A stretch of 64,000 nucleotides of DNA, from NCBI GenBank assembly GCA_947172705.1, contig CAMWCA010000001.1, forward strand, positions 247,508 to 311,507, in the 5' to 3' direction. The position numbers and the translations under genes are program-made. The notes under the pieces are model-generated. The model did no database searches, was not told the DNA's origin, and worked only from the letters and a program-made list of their open reading frames with translations. This DNA is from an uncultured Lachnospiraceae bacterium (GTDB lineage Bacteria; Bacillota; Clostridia; Lachnospirales; Lachnospiraceae). Each line of letters starts with the position of its first letter. Within the stretch, counting starts at the first letter, position 1. Positions 45,678 to 54,312 of this stretch are shown in pieces.

Positions 45678-47402
45678 ATGGATGAATTACGTTATCGGGT
45701 GGATTTGCTGAGCGCAATGAACCAGAGGCTTACAAACGATGAAAAAATGTACCGCTTGATCTGTAATACTTCTAATAATGCATTTTTATATGTTAATTTT
45801 GTGGAAAATACAGTGAAGACCCTTGCAAACTGGAGCTTTTATTTCCCTGAAGTGGAAATCAGGGATATGAAGGATCTTGCAAAATTATATTCTCAGGTGG
45901 AAGACAAGTATGTTCTTCCTCTGAGAGATTTATTGTTCCTTGAAAAGACAGAACTGAATGCCGACAGCGGTATGATCAAGCTCAAGGACGGCAGAACATG
46001 GGTAGAGTGCGAATCCGCCATTTTGTATGATGAAGACGGACATGCAACGGATAAGGTGATTCGATTTAAGGATATATCCAAATTTAAGAATCAAAATGAA
46101 GAATTGACCTATATGGCATATTATGATGTGCTTACGGGGCTTTATAACAGAAACTATTTTGTAAGGCTGTTATCGGATTTTATCCGTACCGCAGAAGAAG
46201 AAAATGCAATTGTTACCGTTATGTTTGTAGATATTGATGATTTCAGGAAGATCAATGACGGAATGGGGATTGTAGTGGGCGACGAAGTGGTACAGCAGTT
46301 TGGACAGTTTTTGTCTATTTTCCAGGGAGAAGACATTCTGGTGTCCCATTTCAATGCAGACATTTACTGTATTGCCATTTATAATCCCAGCGGAAACAAA
46401 AGCGTGGAATATATCTACAAAAAAATACAGGAGCGTGTCAAGAAGCCCTTTATTATGAGTACCGGGCAGGATCTTTTGCTGTCGGTGAGCGTAGGCGTTG
46501 CCGAATATCCGGAGGCGGCAAGGCTGACGCTGGATCTGATCAACTGTGCGGAAATCGTCATGTTTAAGGCGAAAAAGCTTGGAAAGGATTCTATTCAATA
46601 TTTTGATGCCCCTATTTTAAGTGATTTTCTACAAAATGTCAGTATTGAAAATAAACTGAAGGAAGCTGTCTTTAATCAGAATTTTACCATCAATTTTCAG
46701 CCCCAGTATTATACTGCAAATAAAAAGCTGCGCGGCATGGAGGCGCTGATCAGATGGCGTGATAACGATGGAAAGATGATCAGCCCGGCTGTATTTATTC
46801 CCATCGCGGAAAAGAACGGTACCATTGTCCCCATTGGCATGTGGGTGATCGAGGAAAGCATCAAGTCCTTTTGCGGGTGGAAAAAGAAAACAGCATGTGA
46901 GGTGATATTGTCTCTGAACATTTCAGCCATTCAATATATGCGGGCTGATTTTATTGATAAGCTTCTTGGCATTATCAAAAAATATGATGTGAACCCCAAA
47001 GAACTGGAGCTGGAGATCACGGAAAGCGTCCTCATTGAAAATTTCAAGGAAATTACGGAAAAAATGTGTATTTTGAGAGATTATGGAATCCGAATCTCTC
47101 TGGATGACTTTGGAACGGGATATTCTTCCCTGTCTTATTTAAAGGGGCTTCCCATAGATACCCTGAAGGTAGATAAGAGCTTTATTGATACCAGCATTAC
47201 AGATGAAAATACCCGGATCATTACAGAAACTATCATTGTAATGGCAAAGAAACTTGGGTTTGAAACGGTAGCGGAAGGTGTGGAAACAGAAGAACAATTT
47301 CAGTACCTGGATGAGATAGGATGTGACTGTATACAGGGTTATCTGCTTGGAAAGCCTATGCCCAAGGAAGAAATAGAGCAGCTTTTGTTGAAACAGATGT
47401 GA
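45678..47402 (+). CDS. PAS-like/degenerate GGDEF/EAL c-di-GMP phosphodiesterase
   Basis: A cytoplasmic 574-residue signalling protein. Residues 1-135 form a PAS-like domain. A GGDEF domain follows (YDVLTGLYNRNYF near 150), but the active-site loop reads SHFNADIYCIAI in place of GGDEF, so cyclase activity is unlikely. The C-terminal EAL domain keeps the expected catalytic set: MEALIRW, LSLNISA, ELEITES, SLDDFGTGYSSL, LKVDKSFI, VAEGVE and QGYLLGKP. It is probably a c-di-GMP phosphodiesterase regulated by its degenerate GGDEF and PAS-like parts. The AAA ATPase starts within 21 bases of the stop. AAGGAGCTG precedes the ATG. Confidence 0.93.
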   Translation: MDELRYRVDLLSAMNQRLTNDEKMYRLICNTSNNAFLYVNFVENTVKTLANWSFYFPEVEIRDMKDLAKLYSQVEDKYVLPLRDLLFLEKTELNADSGMIKLKDGRTWVECESAILYDEDGHATDKVIRFKDISKFKNQNEELTYMAYYDVLTGLYNRNYFVRLLSDFIRTAEEENAIVTVMFVDIDDFRKINDGMGIVVGDEVVQQFGQFLSIFQGEDILVSHFNADIYCIAIYNPSGNKSVEYIYKKIQERVKKPFIMSTGQDLLLSVSVGVAEYPEAARLTLDLINCAEIVMFKAKKLGKDSIQYFDAPILSDFLQNVSIENKLKEAVFNQNFTINFQPQYYTANKKLRGMEALIRWRDNDGKMISPAVFIPIAEKNGTIVPIGMWVIEESIKSFCGWKKKTACEVILSLNISAIQYMRADFIDKLLGIIKKYDVNPKELELEITESVLIENFKEITEKMCILRDYGIRISLDDFGTGYSSLSYLKGLPIDTLKVDKSFIDTSITDENTRIITETIIVMAKKLGFETVAEGVETEEQFQYLDEIGCDCIQGYLLGKPMPKEEIEQLLLKQM

Positions 47403-47422
47403 TAAGATGCAGGGAGAGGGCG

Positions 47423-48784
47423 ATGATATTAGGACGGGCATCAGAACTGAAATATCTAAAAGCATATTATGAGCGTGCCGGAAGCCAGATCCTGGTGGTT
47501 TATGGACAAAAAAATGTTGGAAAAACCTTGCTGCTCCGTCAGTTTGGGCAGGATAAATCATGCGCTTATTACCAGTCATGCTCCGGTTCCGAAAGAGAGC
47601 AGCGTTATCAATGGGCAAATACTCTCAGAAGGGAAGGCGTCTCCCTTGGAGAATACCCTGCCTATTCTGAAATATTTCATGCACTTTTGGAGGGAAGAAA
47701 AGATAAGACAGTCATAATCATCGATGAATTTCATAATATTGTCAAATCAGATGGCGGATTCATGAGAGAATTGGTGGATTTCAGCCGGAGGGCGGCAAAT
47801 ACAGAGGTGATGTTCCTGCTCAGCAGTTCCTCCATCGGATGGGTGGAAAACAGCATGGTGGCAAGAATTGGAGAAGCAGCGTATGCCATTTCCGGCTTTT
47901 TGAAGGTCAGAGAGCTGGAATTTGACATGATGATGGAGTATTTTCCCGGATTTTCCATAGAGCAGGGGATCGAAACCTATGCAGTGCTGGGAGGAATACC
48001 CGGGTTTTGGAAGAATTTTGACGACAGGCTGGGAACGCGGGAAAATATCTGCAGAGCTATTTTAAACCGCGATGCCCTGCTGCATTGGGAGGGACAGCGG
48101 ATCGTAGAGGAAGAACTGAGGGAAACCGGCGTATATAATACGATCCTTGCGTCTATAGTGGCAGGAAAGCATAAGCTCAATGATTTATATCAGCATACCG
48201 GTTTTTCCAGGGCGAAAATCAGCGTTTATTTGAAAAATCTGATGGAACTGGAGATCGTGGAAAAGGTTTTTTCCTATGATACGGAGGGAAAGGCAAACGC
48301 CCAGAAGGGAATATACAGAATCAGCAATCATTTTGTACATTTTTATTTTACCTATCTGTACCCCAATCTGAGCAGCCTGGAAAAAATGACGCCGGGAGAA
48401 TTTTATAATAAATTCATTGAAGCAGGGCTTAAAAATTATGTGGCGGACTATTTCAGGATAGTCTGTAAGCAGTATATTGAAAAATGGAACAGATGGGATC
48501 AGCTTCCCATCAAGGCAGAAAGAATCGGCGAGTGGGTAGGAAAGCTTGGCACCATTGATATAATCGCCCAGAGCCGGGAGGGGGAGACTATTGCAGGGAT
48601 CTGCTGCTGGGATAAGCCGTTGATGCGGTATGCCGATTATGAATGGCTTCTTTTCTGCGCGGAAAAGGCAAAACTCAGAGTGGATTATATCTATCTGTTT
48701 TCCCTTCACAGCTTTGATGAAAAGCTGAATTTGGAGGCAAAGGTAAAGGGTAATCTTAAATTAATCAGTATGGACGAGATGTAA
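47423..48784 (+). CDS. AAA+ ATPase with C-terminal DUF234-like (probably inactive nuclease) domain
   Basis: A 453-residue ATPase of the archaeal-type DEXX-box family. Walker A is VVYGQKNVGKTLLLRQFG (about 26-43), Walker B TVIIIDEFHNIVK (about 100). Arginine- and sensor-rich middle segments follow, then a winged helix (LYQHTGFSRAKISVYLKNLM) and a C-terminal DUF234-like domain. DUF234 proteins usually show a D...ExK nuclease motif; here the equivalent reads GTIDIIAQ then AGICCWDKP, so the E and K appear lost. Start 47423 has GGGAG upstream; a GTG at 47399 overlaps the EAL stop. The stop overlaps topB (TAATG). The role is unknown. Confidence 0.85.
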   Translation: MILGRASELKYLKAYYERAGSQILVVYGQKNVGKTLLLRQFGQDKSCAYYQSCSGSEREQRYQWANTLRREGVSLGEYPAYSEIFHALLEGRKDKTVIIIDEFHNIVKSDGGFMRELVDFSRRAANTEVMFLLSSSSIGWVENSMVARIGEAAYAISGFLKVRELEFDMMMEYFPGFSIEQGIETYAVLGGIPGFWKNFDDRLGTRENICRAILNRDALLHWEGQRIVEEELRETGVYNTILASIVAGKHKLNDLYQHTGFSRAKISVYLKNLMELEIVEKVFSYDTEGKANAQKGIYRISNHFVHFYFTYLYPNLSSLEKMTPGEFYNKFIEAGLKNYVADYFRIVCKQYIEKWNRWDQLPIKAERIGEWVGKLGTIDIIAQSREGETIAGICCWDKPLMRYADYEWLLFCAEKAKLRVDYIYLFSLHSFDEKLNLEAKVKGNLKLISMDEM

Positions 48785-50790
48785 TGGGAAAAAGTATCTA
48801 TATTGCAGAAAAGCCCAGCGTTGCAAGAGAATTTGCCAGGGCGCTGCAGATCAACGCCAAATCGAGAGACGGTTATATGGAATCTGAGGAAGCCGTTATT
48901 ACATGGTGTGTAGGTCATCTGGTAACCATGAGTTATCCGGAGGCGTATGACGAAAAATATAAAAGATGGTCTCTGGAGACCATTCCTTTTATACCCGCCG
49001 AATTTAAGTATGAGGTGATAGAAAGCGTCAAAAAACAATTTACCATTGTCAGCGGGCTTTTGAACCGTGAGGATGTGGAAACCATCTATGTGTGTACAGA
49101 CTCGGGGCGGGAAGGAGAGTACATATACCGTCTTGTGGAACAGCAGGCGCATGTGAAAGGGAAGAAAAGAAAACGGGTCTGGATCGATTCCCAGACGGAG
49201 GAGGAAATCCGCAGGGGCATCCGGGAGGCTAAGGATCTGTCTGAATATGACAATCTTGGTGCTGCCGCGTATCTGCGCGCCAAGGAAGATTACCTGATGG
49301 GGATTAATTTCTCCAGAGTGCTGACGCTGAAATACGGAAATTCTGTAAAATCTTATTTGAAAGCCGATCGTGCCGTGATCAGCGTGGGACGGGTCATGAC
49401 CTGTGTTCTGGGCATGGTGGTAAACAGAGAGCGGGAGATCAGGGAGTTTGTAAAGACTCCTTTTTATCGTGTACTGGCAAATGGGCAGGTAGGAGAGAAA
49501 AACTGCGAATTTGAATGGAAGGCTGTGGAGGGGAGCAGGTATTTTCTTTCTCCGGCGCTGTATAAGGAAAACGGGTTCCGGGAAAAAAAGGATGCGGAGC
49601 AGCTGATTTCCGGGCTTATGGATACGTCTCCTGTTATGGGGCAGATAGAAGCCATTGAAAAAAAGAAAGAAACCAAAAACCCGCCTCTTTTATATAATCT
49701 TGCGGAACTGCAAAATGACTGTTCTAAATTTTTCAAGATCAGCCCTGACGAGACGCTGCGGATCGTTCAGGAATTATATGAAAAGAAAATGACCACTTAT
49801 CCCCGTACGGACGCCAGAGTGCTTTCCACTCCGGTGGCAAAGGAGATTTTGCGAAATATCAAAGGGCTTGGAGCTTACGAGCCTGTCAGGGAACTGACCG
49901 GGGAGATCCTGGAAAGCGGAAGCTATAAAAAAATCATCGGAACCAGATATGTAAACGACAAGCAGATCACAGATCATTATGCCATTATACCTACGGGACA
50001 GGGGCTTAATAACCTGAACCATTTAAACCCTACAGGGGCGAAGGTTTATGAGTTGATCGTGCGAAGATTTTTAAGTATATTTTATCCTCCGGCAATTTAC
50101 CGGAAAATAGGAGTGGAGCTTTGTCTTAAGGGAGAGCATTTTTTTGCAGGGTTTAAGGTGCTGGAAAACCAGGGATATTTAAAAGCCGCCGCCCTTTCCT
50201 TTGGAAAAAAGAAAGAGAATAAGGGAGAAGAGCCACAGGAGGAAGAGGCGGATCAGAACTTTATGGAGGTACTGGCACGTTTGAAAAAAGGAATGGAGCT
50301 TCCTGTTTCAGATATGCAGATCAGGGAGGGAGAGACTTCGCCGCCCAAAAGATACAATTCGGGAACCATTATCCTTACCATGGAAAACGCAGGGCAGTTT
50401 ATTGAGGATGAGGAGCTCAGGGCACAGATCAAGGGAAGCGGCATAGGGACCTCTGCAACCCGTGCTGAAATTCTGAAAAAGCTCATAAACATTCAATATC
50501 TGGCGCTGAATAAAAAAACCCAGATCCTCACCCCGACCTTAATGGGGGAGATGATCTATGAAGTGGTGAACAACTCCATACGCCCCCTTTTAGACCCTGC
50601 GCTGACAGCAAGCTGGGAGAAGGGGCTTACCATGGTGGCGGAGGGAACCATTACGGAAGAGGAATATATGAAAAAGCTGGATGATTTTGTATCCAGGAGA
50701 ACCAATATTGTAAAAGGCTTGAGCAATCAACGGGTTTTAAACCAGCAGTTTAACAAGGCTGCGGGAAATTATAAAAATGGAGGTAAATGA
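48784..50790 (+). CDS. topB: DNA topoisomerase III
   Basis: Type IA topoisomerase (668 residues) that decatenates and relaxes single-stranded regions of DNA. The Toprim domain begins KSIYIAEKPSVAREFARAL. The acidic DxD-like triad region is YVCTDSGREGEYIYRL. The catalytic tyrosine is in MTTYPRTDARVLSTPVAKEI, and the C-terminal family block GSGIGTSATRAEILKKLINI is present. There is no C-terminal zinc-finger region, typical of TopB. It overlaps the ATPase by one base and the beta-helix gene by one base, giving a tight four-gene run. A chromosomal TopB is more likely than a mobile-element one, as no conjugation genes are present. Confidence 0.96.
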   Translation: MGKSIYIAEKPSVAREFARALQINAKSRDGYMESEEAVITWCVGHLVTMSYPEAYDEKYKRWSLETIPFIPAEFKYEVIESVKKQFTIVSGLLNREDVETIYVCTDSGREGEYIYRLVEQQAHVKGKKRKRVWIDSQTEEEIRRGIREAKDLSEYDNLGAAAYLRAKEDYLMGINFSRVLTLKYGNSVKSYLKADRAVISVGRVMTCVLGMVVNREREIREFVKTPFYRVLANGQVGEKNCEFEWKAVEGSRYFLSPALYKENGFREKKDAEQLISGLMDTSPVMGQIEAIEKKKETKNPPLLYNLAELQNDCSKFFKISPDETLRIVQELYEKKMTTYPRTDARVLSTPVAKEILRNIKGLGAYEPVRELTGEILESGSYKKIIGTRYVNDKQITDHYAIIPTGQGLNNLNHLNPTGAKVYELIVRRFLSIFYPPAIYRKIGVELCLKGEHFFAGFKVLENQGYLKAAALSFGKKKENKGEEPQEEEADQNFMEVLARLKKGMELPVSDMQIREGETSPPKRYNSGTIILTMENAGQFIEDEELRAQIKGSGIGTSATRAEILKKLINIQYLALNKKTQILTPTLMGEMIYEVVNNSIRPLLDPALTASWEKGLTMVAEGTITEEEYMKKLDDFVSRRTNIVKGLSNQRVLNQQFNKAAGNYKNGGK

Positions 50791-51464
50791 TGGAACAATT
50801 TACAATTAAAAATCTTTATACCCTGGAGGAAACCATAGCTGCGCCGCTTTTTGAAGGAGCGGTATATCCCTGGGAGCTTCTTCCCAAAATCAGCGGATTC
50901 ATTACGGAACTGGGAAAAACATTGCCAAAGGAGCGGTTTGAAGAAGTGAAGGAGAATGTATGGATCGCCAAGTCCGCCAAGGTGGCGCCTACCGCTTTCA
51001 TCAACGGTCCTGCGATCATAGACGAGGAGGCGGAGGTCAGACACTGCGCCTTTATTCGCGGAAACGCCATTGTGGGGAAGGGCGCGGTGGTTGGCAATTC
51101 TACCGAGCTTAAAAACGTTATATTATTTAACAAGGTACAGGTGCCTCATTATAATTATGTGGGCGACAGTATTCTGGGCTTTAAGTCTCATATGGGAGCG
51201 GGCTCTATCACCTCAAATGTGAAAAGTGACAAGACTCTGGTAGTGGTAAAGAACGGAGAAGAAAAGCTGGAGACCGGTCTTAAGAAGTTTGGAGCAATGC
51301 TGGGAGATCATGTAGAGGTAGGATGCAACAGCGTTCTGAATCCGGGAACTGTGATCGGCAGAAATTCCAACGTTTACCCCACCAGCATGGTGCGGGGATG
51401 CATCCCTGAGAGAAGCATCTATAAGAAACAGGGCGAGGTGGCTGAAAAATACCGGGAAGCTTAA
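50790..51464 (+). CDS. Left-handed beta-helix protein (sugar-nucleotide/acyltransferase-like)
   Basis: A 224-residue hexapeptide-repeat protein. Repeats run from about 60 to 200 (AKVAPTAFINGPAIIDEEAE, IVGKGAVVGNSTELKNV, VEVGCNSVLNPGTVIGRNSN). Such proteins are often annotated 'UDP-N-acetylglucosamine pyrophosphorylase', but the nucleotidyltransferase domain with its glycine-rich N-terminal loop is absent; only the beta-helix half is present. It could be a trimeric acyltransferase or carbonic-anhydrase-like fold. ATG 50790 is preferred over 50787 because GGAGG then has a 6-base spacer. It overlaps the topB stop and ends the EAL-ATPase-topB run. Confidence 0.85.
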   Translation: MEQFTIKNLYTLEETIAAPLFEGAVYPWELLPKISGFITELGKTLPKERFEEVKENVWIAKSAKVAPTAFINGPAIIDEEAEVRHCAFIRGNAIVGKGAVVGNSTELKNVILFNKVQVPHYNYVGDSILGFKSHMGAGSITSNVKSDKTLVVVKNGEEKLETGLKKFGAMLGDHVEVGCNSVLNPGTVIGRNSNVYPTSMVRGCIPERSIYKKQGEVAEKYREA

Positions 51465-51479
51465 ATTTTCGAGCCTCTG

Positions 51480-51522
51480 ATCCTGTAAAAAAATATCAAA
51501 AGTACTGGATTTTTTGCAGGAT
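51480..51522. repeat. Inverted repeat upstream of the NifU-like/GGGtGRT pair
   Basis: ATCCTGTAAAAAA (51480-51492) pairs with TTTTTTGCAGGAT (51510-51522), 12 of 13 Watson-Crick plus one G-T, around a 17-base spacer. The right arm contains TTGCAG, a possible -35 with TAGAGT (51536-51541) 16 bases on. It might act as an operator, or as a terminator for the topB/beta-helix transcript, but no T-run follows the full stem. Confidence 0.55.
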
Positions 51523-51598
51523 ATATGCGAAAATATAGAGTGTGATTATGACAAAATATTCACAAGGAAATCATCTACATATTGAAAGGAGTTTTCAC

Positions 51599-52291
51599 AT
51601 GATTTATTCAAAGGAAGTTGAAGAAATGTGTACAGTTGCACAGGGCGTTCATCATGGCTGTGCTCCTATCCCAGAAGAAGCAAAATGGGTTCAGGCTAAA
51701 AAAGTAGAAGACATTTCAGGTTTAACCCACGGCGTAGGCTGGTGCGCACCTCAGCAGGGTGCATGTAAGCTGACTCTGAATGTGAAGGAAGGAATTATTC
51801 AGGAAGCCCTGGTTGAAACCATCGGCTGTTCCGGTATGACCCATTCCGCAGCTATGGCTTCAGAGATTCTTCCCGGTTTAACTGTAATGGAAGCATTAAA
51901 TACAGACCTTGTATGTGATGCCATCAATACAGCAATGAGAGAATTATTCTTACAGATCGTTTACGGACGTTCTCAGAGTGCATTTTCAGAAGACGGACTT
52001 CCCATCGGCGCAGGTCTGGAGGATCTGGGCAAGGGGCTTAGAAGCCAGGTCGGAACAATGTACGGAACATTGAAGAAAGGACCTCGTTACCTTGAAATGG
52101 CTGAAGGATATGTGACAGGCATTGCTCTGGATGCAGACGATGAGATCATTGGATACAAATTTGTAAACTTTGGCAAAATGACAGACTTCATGAAAAAAGG
52201 TGATGATCCGGCTACTGCATACGAGAAGGCATGCGGACAGTATGGTCGTGTAGATGATGCTGTTAAGATCATTGATCCCAGAAAAGAATAG
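51599..52291 (+). CDS. NifU/IscU-like iron-sulfur scaffold-type protein, partner of the GGGtGRT protein
   Basis: A 230-residue cytoplasmic protein resembling an IscU/NifU-type scaffold. The core IGCSGMTHSAAMASEILPGL recalls the GC-x(3)-SAS-type active site of scaffolds, and cysteines sit at 11, 21, 49, 56, 77 and 106. The C-terminal half (GLEDLGKGLRSQVGTMYGTL) is not seen in standard IscU. Start 51599 has AAGGAG 7 bases ahead; in-frame starts at 51542/51548 lie in the upstream leader. The next gene follows after 18 bases and encodes a GGGtGRT family protein, a pairing I believe recurs in Clostridia and other anaerobes. Cluster binding is inferred from cysteines only. Confidence 0.75.
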   Translation: MIYSKEVEEMCTVAQGVHHGCAPIPEEAKWVQAKKVEDISGLTHGVGWCAPQQGACKLTLNVKEGIIQEALVETIGCSGMTHSAAMASEILPGLTVMEALNTDLVCDAINTAMRELFLQIVYGRSQSAFSEDGLPIGAGLEDLGKGLRSQVGTMYGTLKKGPRYLEMAEGYVTGIALDADDEIIGYKFVNFGKMTDFMKKGDDPATAYEKACGQYGRVDDAVKIIDPRKE

Positions 52292-52309
52292 GATAGGAGG
52301 AATGTAAAA

Positions 52310-53320
52310 ATGGCATTATTTGAATCATATGAAAGAAGAATTGATACGATCAATTCCGTTTTAAATTCTTACGGCATTTCTTCTATTGAAGAAGCTGAGA
52401 AAATCACAAAAGACGCTGGGCTTGACGTATATGAACAGGTGAAGAAGATCCAGCCCATCTGTTTTGAAAATGCCTGCTGGGCTTACACCGTAGGCGCTGC
52501 TATCGCAATCAAGAAGGGCTGCAGAAAGGCTGCTGACGCTGCCGCTGCAATCGGAGAGGGACTTCAGGCATTTTGTATCCCCGGTTCCGTTGCCGATACA
52601 CGTAAGGTTGGCTTGGGACACGGAAACCTTGGCAAGATGCTGCTGGAGGAAGAGACAGAGTGTTTTGCATTCCTTGCAGGGCATGAATCCTTTGCCGCTG
52701 CTGAAGGCGCTATCGGTATTGCGGAAAAGGCAAACAAGGTTCGTCAGAAACCTCTGCGGGTTATCTTAAACGGTCTTGGAAAAGACGCTGCAAAGATTAT
52801 TTCCAGAATCAACGGGTTTACATTTGTAGAAACAGAATACGATCCTTACACTAACACGGTAAAGGAGATCGAACGCAAGTCTTATTCTGAAGGGCTTCGC
52901 GCAAAGGTTAACTGCTACGGCGCAAACTCCGTTCCCGAAGGCGTAGCGATCATGTGGAAGGAAAACGTAGACGTTTCCATTACCGGTAATTCTACCAACC
53001 CTACAAGATTCCAGCATCCGGTAGCAGGTACCTATAAGAAAGAAAGAATTGAAGCCGACAAGAAATACTTCTCAGTTGCATCAGGCGGCGGTACAGGACG
53101 TACCCTTCACCCTGATAACATGGCGGCAGGTCCTGCTTCCTACGGATTTACAGATACCTTAGGACGTATGCATTCCGATGCACAGTTCGCAGGTTCCTCC
53201 TCCGTTCCGGCTCACGTTGAAATGATGGGTCTGATCGGAATGGGTAATAACCCTATGGTAGGCGCTACCGTAGCAGTTGCAGTTTCCGTAGAGGAAGCAG
53301 CAAAGGCAGGGAAGTTCTAA
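52310..53320 (+). CDS. GGGtGRT family protein
   Basis: A 336-residue protein named for the conserved SGGGTGRTLHPDNMAAGP (about 263-280). Its function is not established. Other conserved-looking features are the N-terminal cysteine pair PICFENACWAYTVGAAIAI (C51, C56), a cysteine before an IPG turn (LQAFCIPGSVADTRKVGLGH) and the glycine-rich ending GLIGMGNNPMVGATVAVAVS. It is soluble, with no signal peptide or membrane helix. The strong Shine-Dalgarno is AGGAGG. It is co-transcribed with the NifU-like gene and followed by a dedicated terminator. The many glycines and cysteines suggest a nucleotide- or cluster-binding enzyme; that is inference. Confidence 0.88.
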   Translation: MALFESYERRIDTINSVLNSYGISSIEEAEKITKDAGLDVYEQVKKIQPICFENACWAYTVGAAIAIKKGCRKAADAAAAIGEGLQAFCIPGSVADTRKVGLGHGNLGKMLLEEETECFAFLAGHESFAAAEGAIGIAEKANKVRQKPLRVILNGLGKDAAKIISRINGFTFVETEYDPYTNTVKEIERKSYSEGLRAKVNCYGANSVPEGVAIMWKENVDVSITGNSTNPTRFQHPVAGTYKKERIEADKKYFSVASGGGTGRTLHPDNMAAGPASYGFTDTLGRMHSDAQFAGSSSVPAHVEMMGLIGMGNNPMVGATVAVAVSVEEAAKAGKF

Positions 53321-53346
53321 GATCAATTGTTTCATCGTTTATTTTT

Positions 53347-53379
53347 AAGGGCTGACAATTTTGTCAGCCCTTATTTTTT
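53347..53379 (+). terminator. Rho-independent terminator after the GGGtGRT gene
   Basis: AAGGGCTGACAA (53347-53358) pairs with TTGTCAGCCCTT (53361-53372), then ATTTTTT. The 10-bp core would close a small 4-6 base loop. It shares the GGGCTGACA core with the serA terminator. Confidence 0.88.
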
Positions 53380-53417
53380 AACTGAAAGACAATTCCTGAA
53401 ACATACTGTCCCTTATT

Positions 53418-54284
53418 TTATGATGTGGTTTGGATGGTATTACGATCCGGTATTTTGCCCAGCTTTTTAAAGATAAACAGGAGCAGAAGACCGCCGATGA
53501 GAAGGTGCACGAGGTAAACAGAGAAAGCATAAGCTTCCGGAAAGGCTCCAAAATAAAAGTCAACCATAAAGGAAGAAAGATTGATGATGCAATGCAGCAA
53601 AACGCAGAGCCAGATATTATGATATTTCCCGTATATGTAGCCAAGGGCAAGCCCCATCAGGAATGCATAAATCCCCTGAACCAGATTTGCGTGAAGAACC
53701 CCAAAGGCAAACGCCTGAATGATATTGGCGATCCAGAAACGATCGCTTACTTTTCCGGCAATTTTAAGGGTGACTCCCCGGCACAAAAATTCTTCCCCCA
53801 TGGGAGCCAAAATGACTGCGGCAAGAAAAGAGAGGGGTGTAAGGTCGGAAAGACCTGCCAGTTCCATAAGCTCCATATACCCCTGAAGCAAATTGGGAAA
53901 GGCAAAATAAATAAGGCTTAAGGCGCTGCTGGTTACAAACTGAATGGCGATGCCCAAAAGAACAATAAACCCTATTTGCAGGATATCGGGCTGTTCAAAA
54001 TATGCTTCCCGCTTTTTTCTCCCGTATGCCAGGAAGTACCATGTGCCAAATACCACTAAGCCCATGATTTGATAGATTGTAGTAATCAAAAGAACATTGT
54101 TGAGAAATTGATACAAGGCGGCGTCAAGAACATCCTTGTATATAGCGTTTCCTCCCTGTTTGAGCATTTCGCTCATGATGAAGAAAAAAATAGCTACAAA
54201 TGCACTTCCGAAATTCAATAGAAAGGAAAGAACAAGGGGAAGCATGGATACAATAAACCAGCCGATCTTTTTCAAAATTTTCAT
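53418..54284 (-). CDS. CPBP family intramembrane metalloprotease
   Basis: A 288-residue polytopic membrane protein of the CPBP/Abi (Rce1-like) family. Motifs are APMGEEFLCRGVTLKIAG (glutamate pair, around 150), FAFGVLHANLVQGIYAFLMG (conserved histidine, around 192) and VLLHCIINLSSF. About eight helices are predicted. Members cleave CAAX-type or bacteriocin-related substrates, or act in immunity or signalling; the substrate here is unknown. Start 54284 has GGAGG 8 bases upstream. An in-frame start at 54341 would fall inside the promoter at 54313-54341. Confidence 0.9.
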   Translation of the reverse strand: MKILKKIGWFIVSMLPLVLSFLLNFGSAFVAIFFFIMSEMLKQGGNAIYKDVLDAALYQFLNNVLLITTIYQIMGLVVFGTWYFLAYGRKKREAYFEQPDILQIGFIVLLGIAIQFVTSSALSLIYFAFPNLLQGYMELMELAGLSDLTPLSFLAAVILAPMGEEFLCRGVTLKIAGKVSDRFWIANIIQAFAFGVLHANLVQGIYAFLMGLALGYIYGKYHNIWLCVLLHCIINLSSFMVDFYFGAFPEAYAFSVYLVHLLIGGLLLLFIFKKLGKIPDRNTIQTTS

Positions 54285-54312
54285 TATTATAACCTCCAAA
54301 TTCATTTCCTTA

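Noticed and set aside
48784..50790. topB as a sign of an integrative conjugative element
   Set aside because: No relaxase, type IV secretion, integrase or transposase gene is found anywhere in the window.
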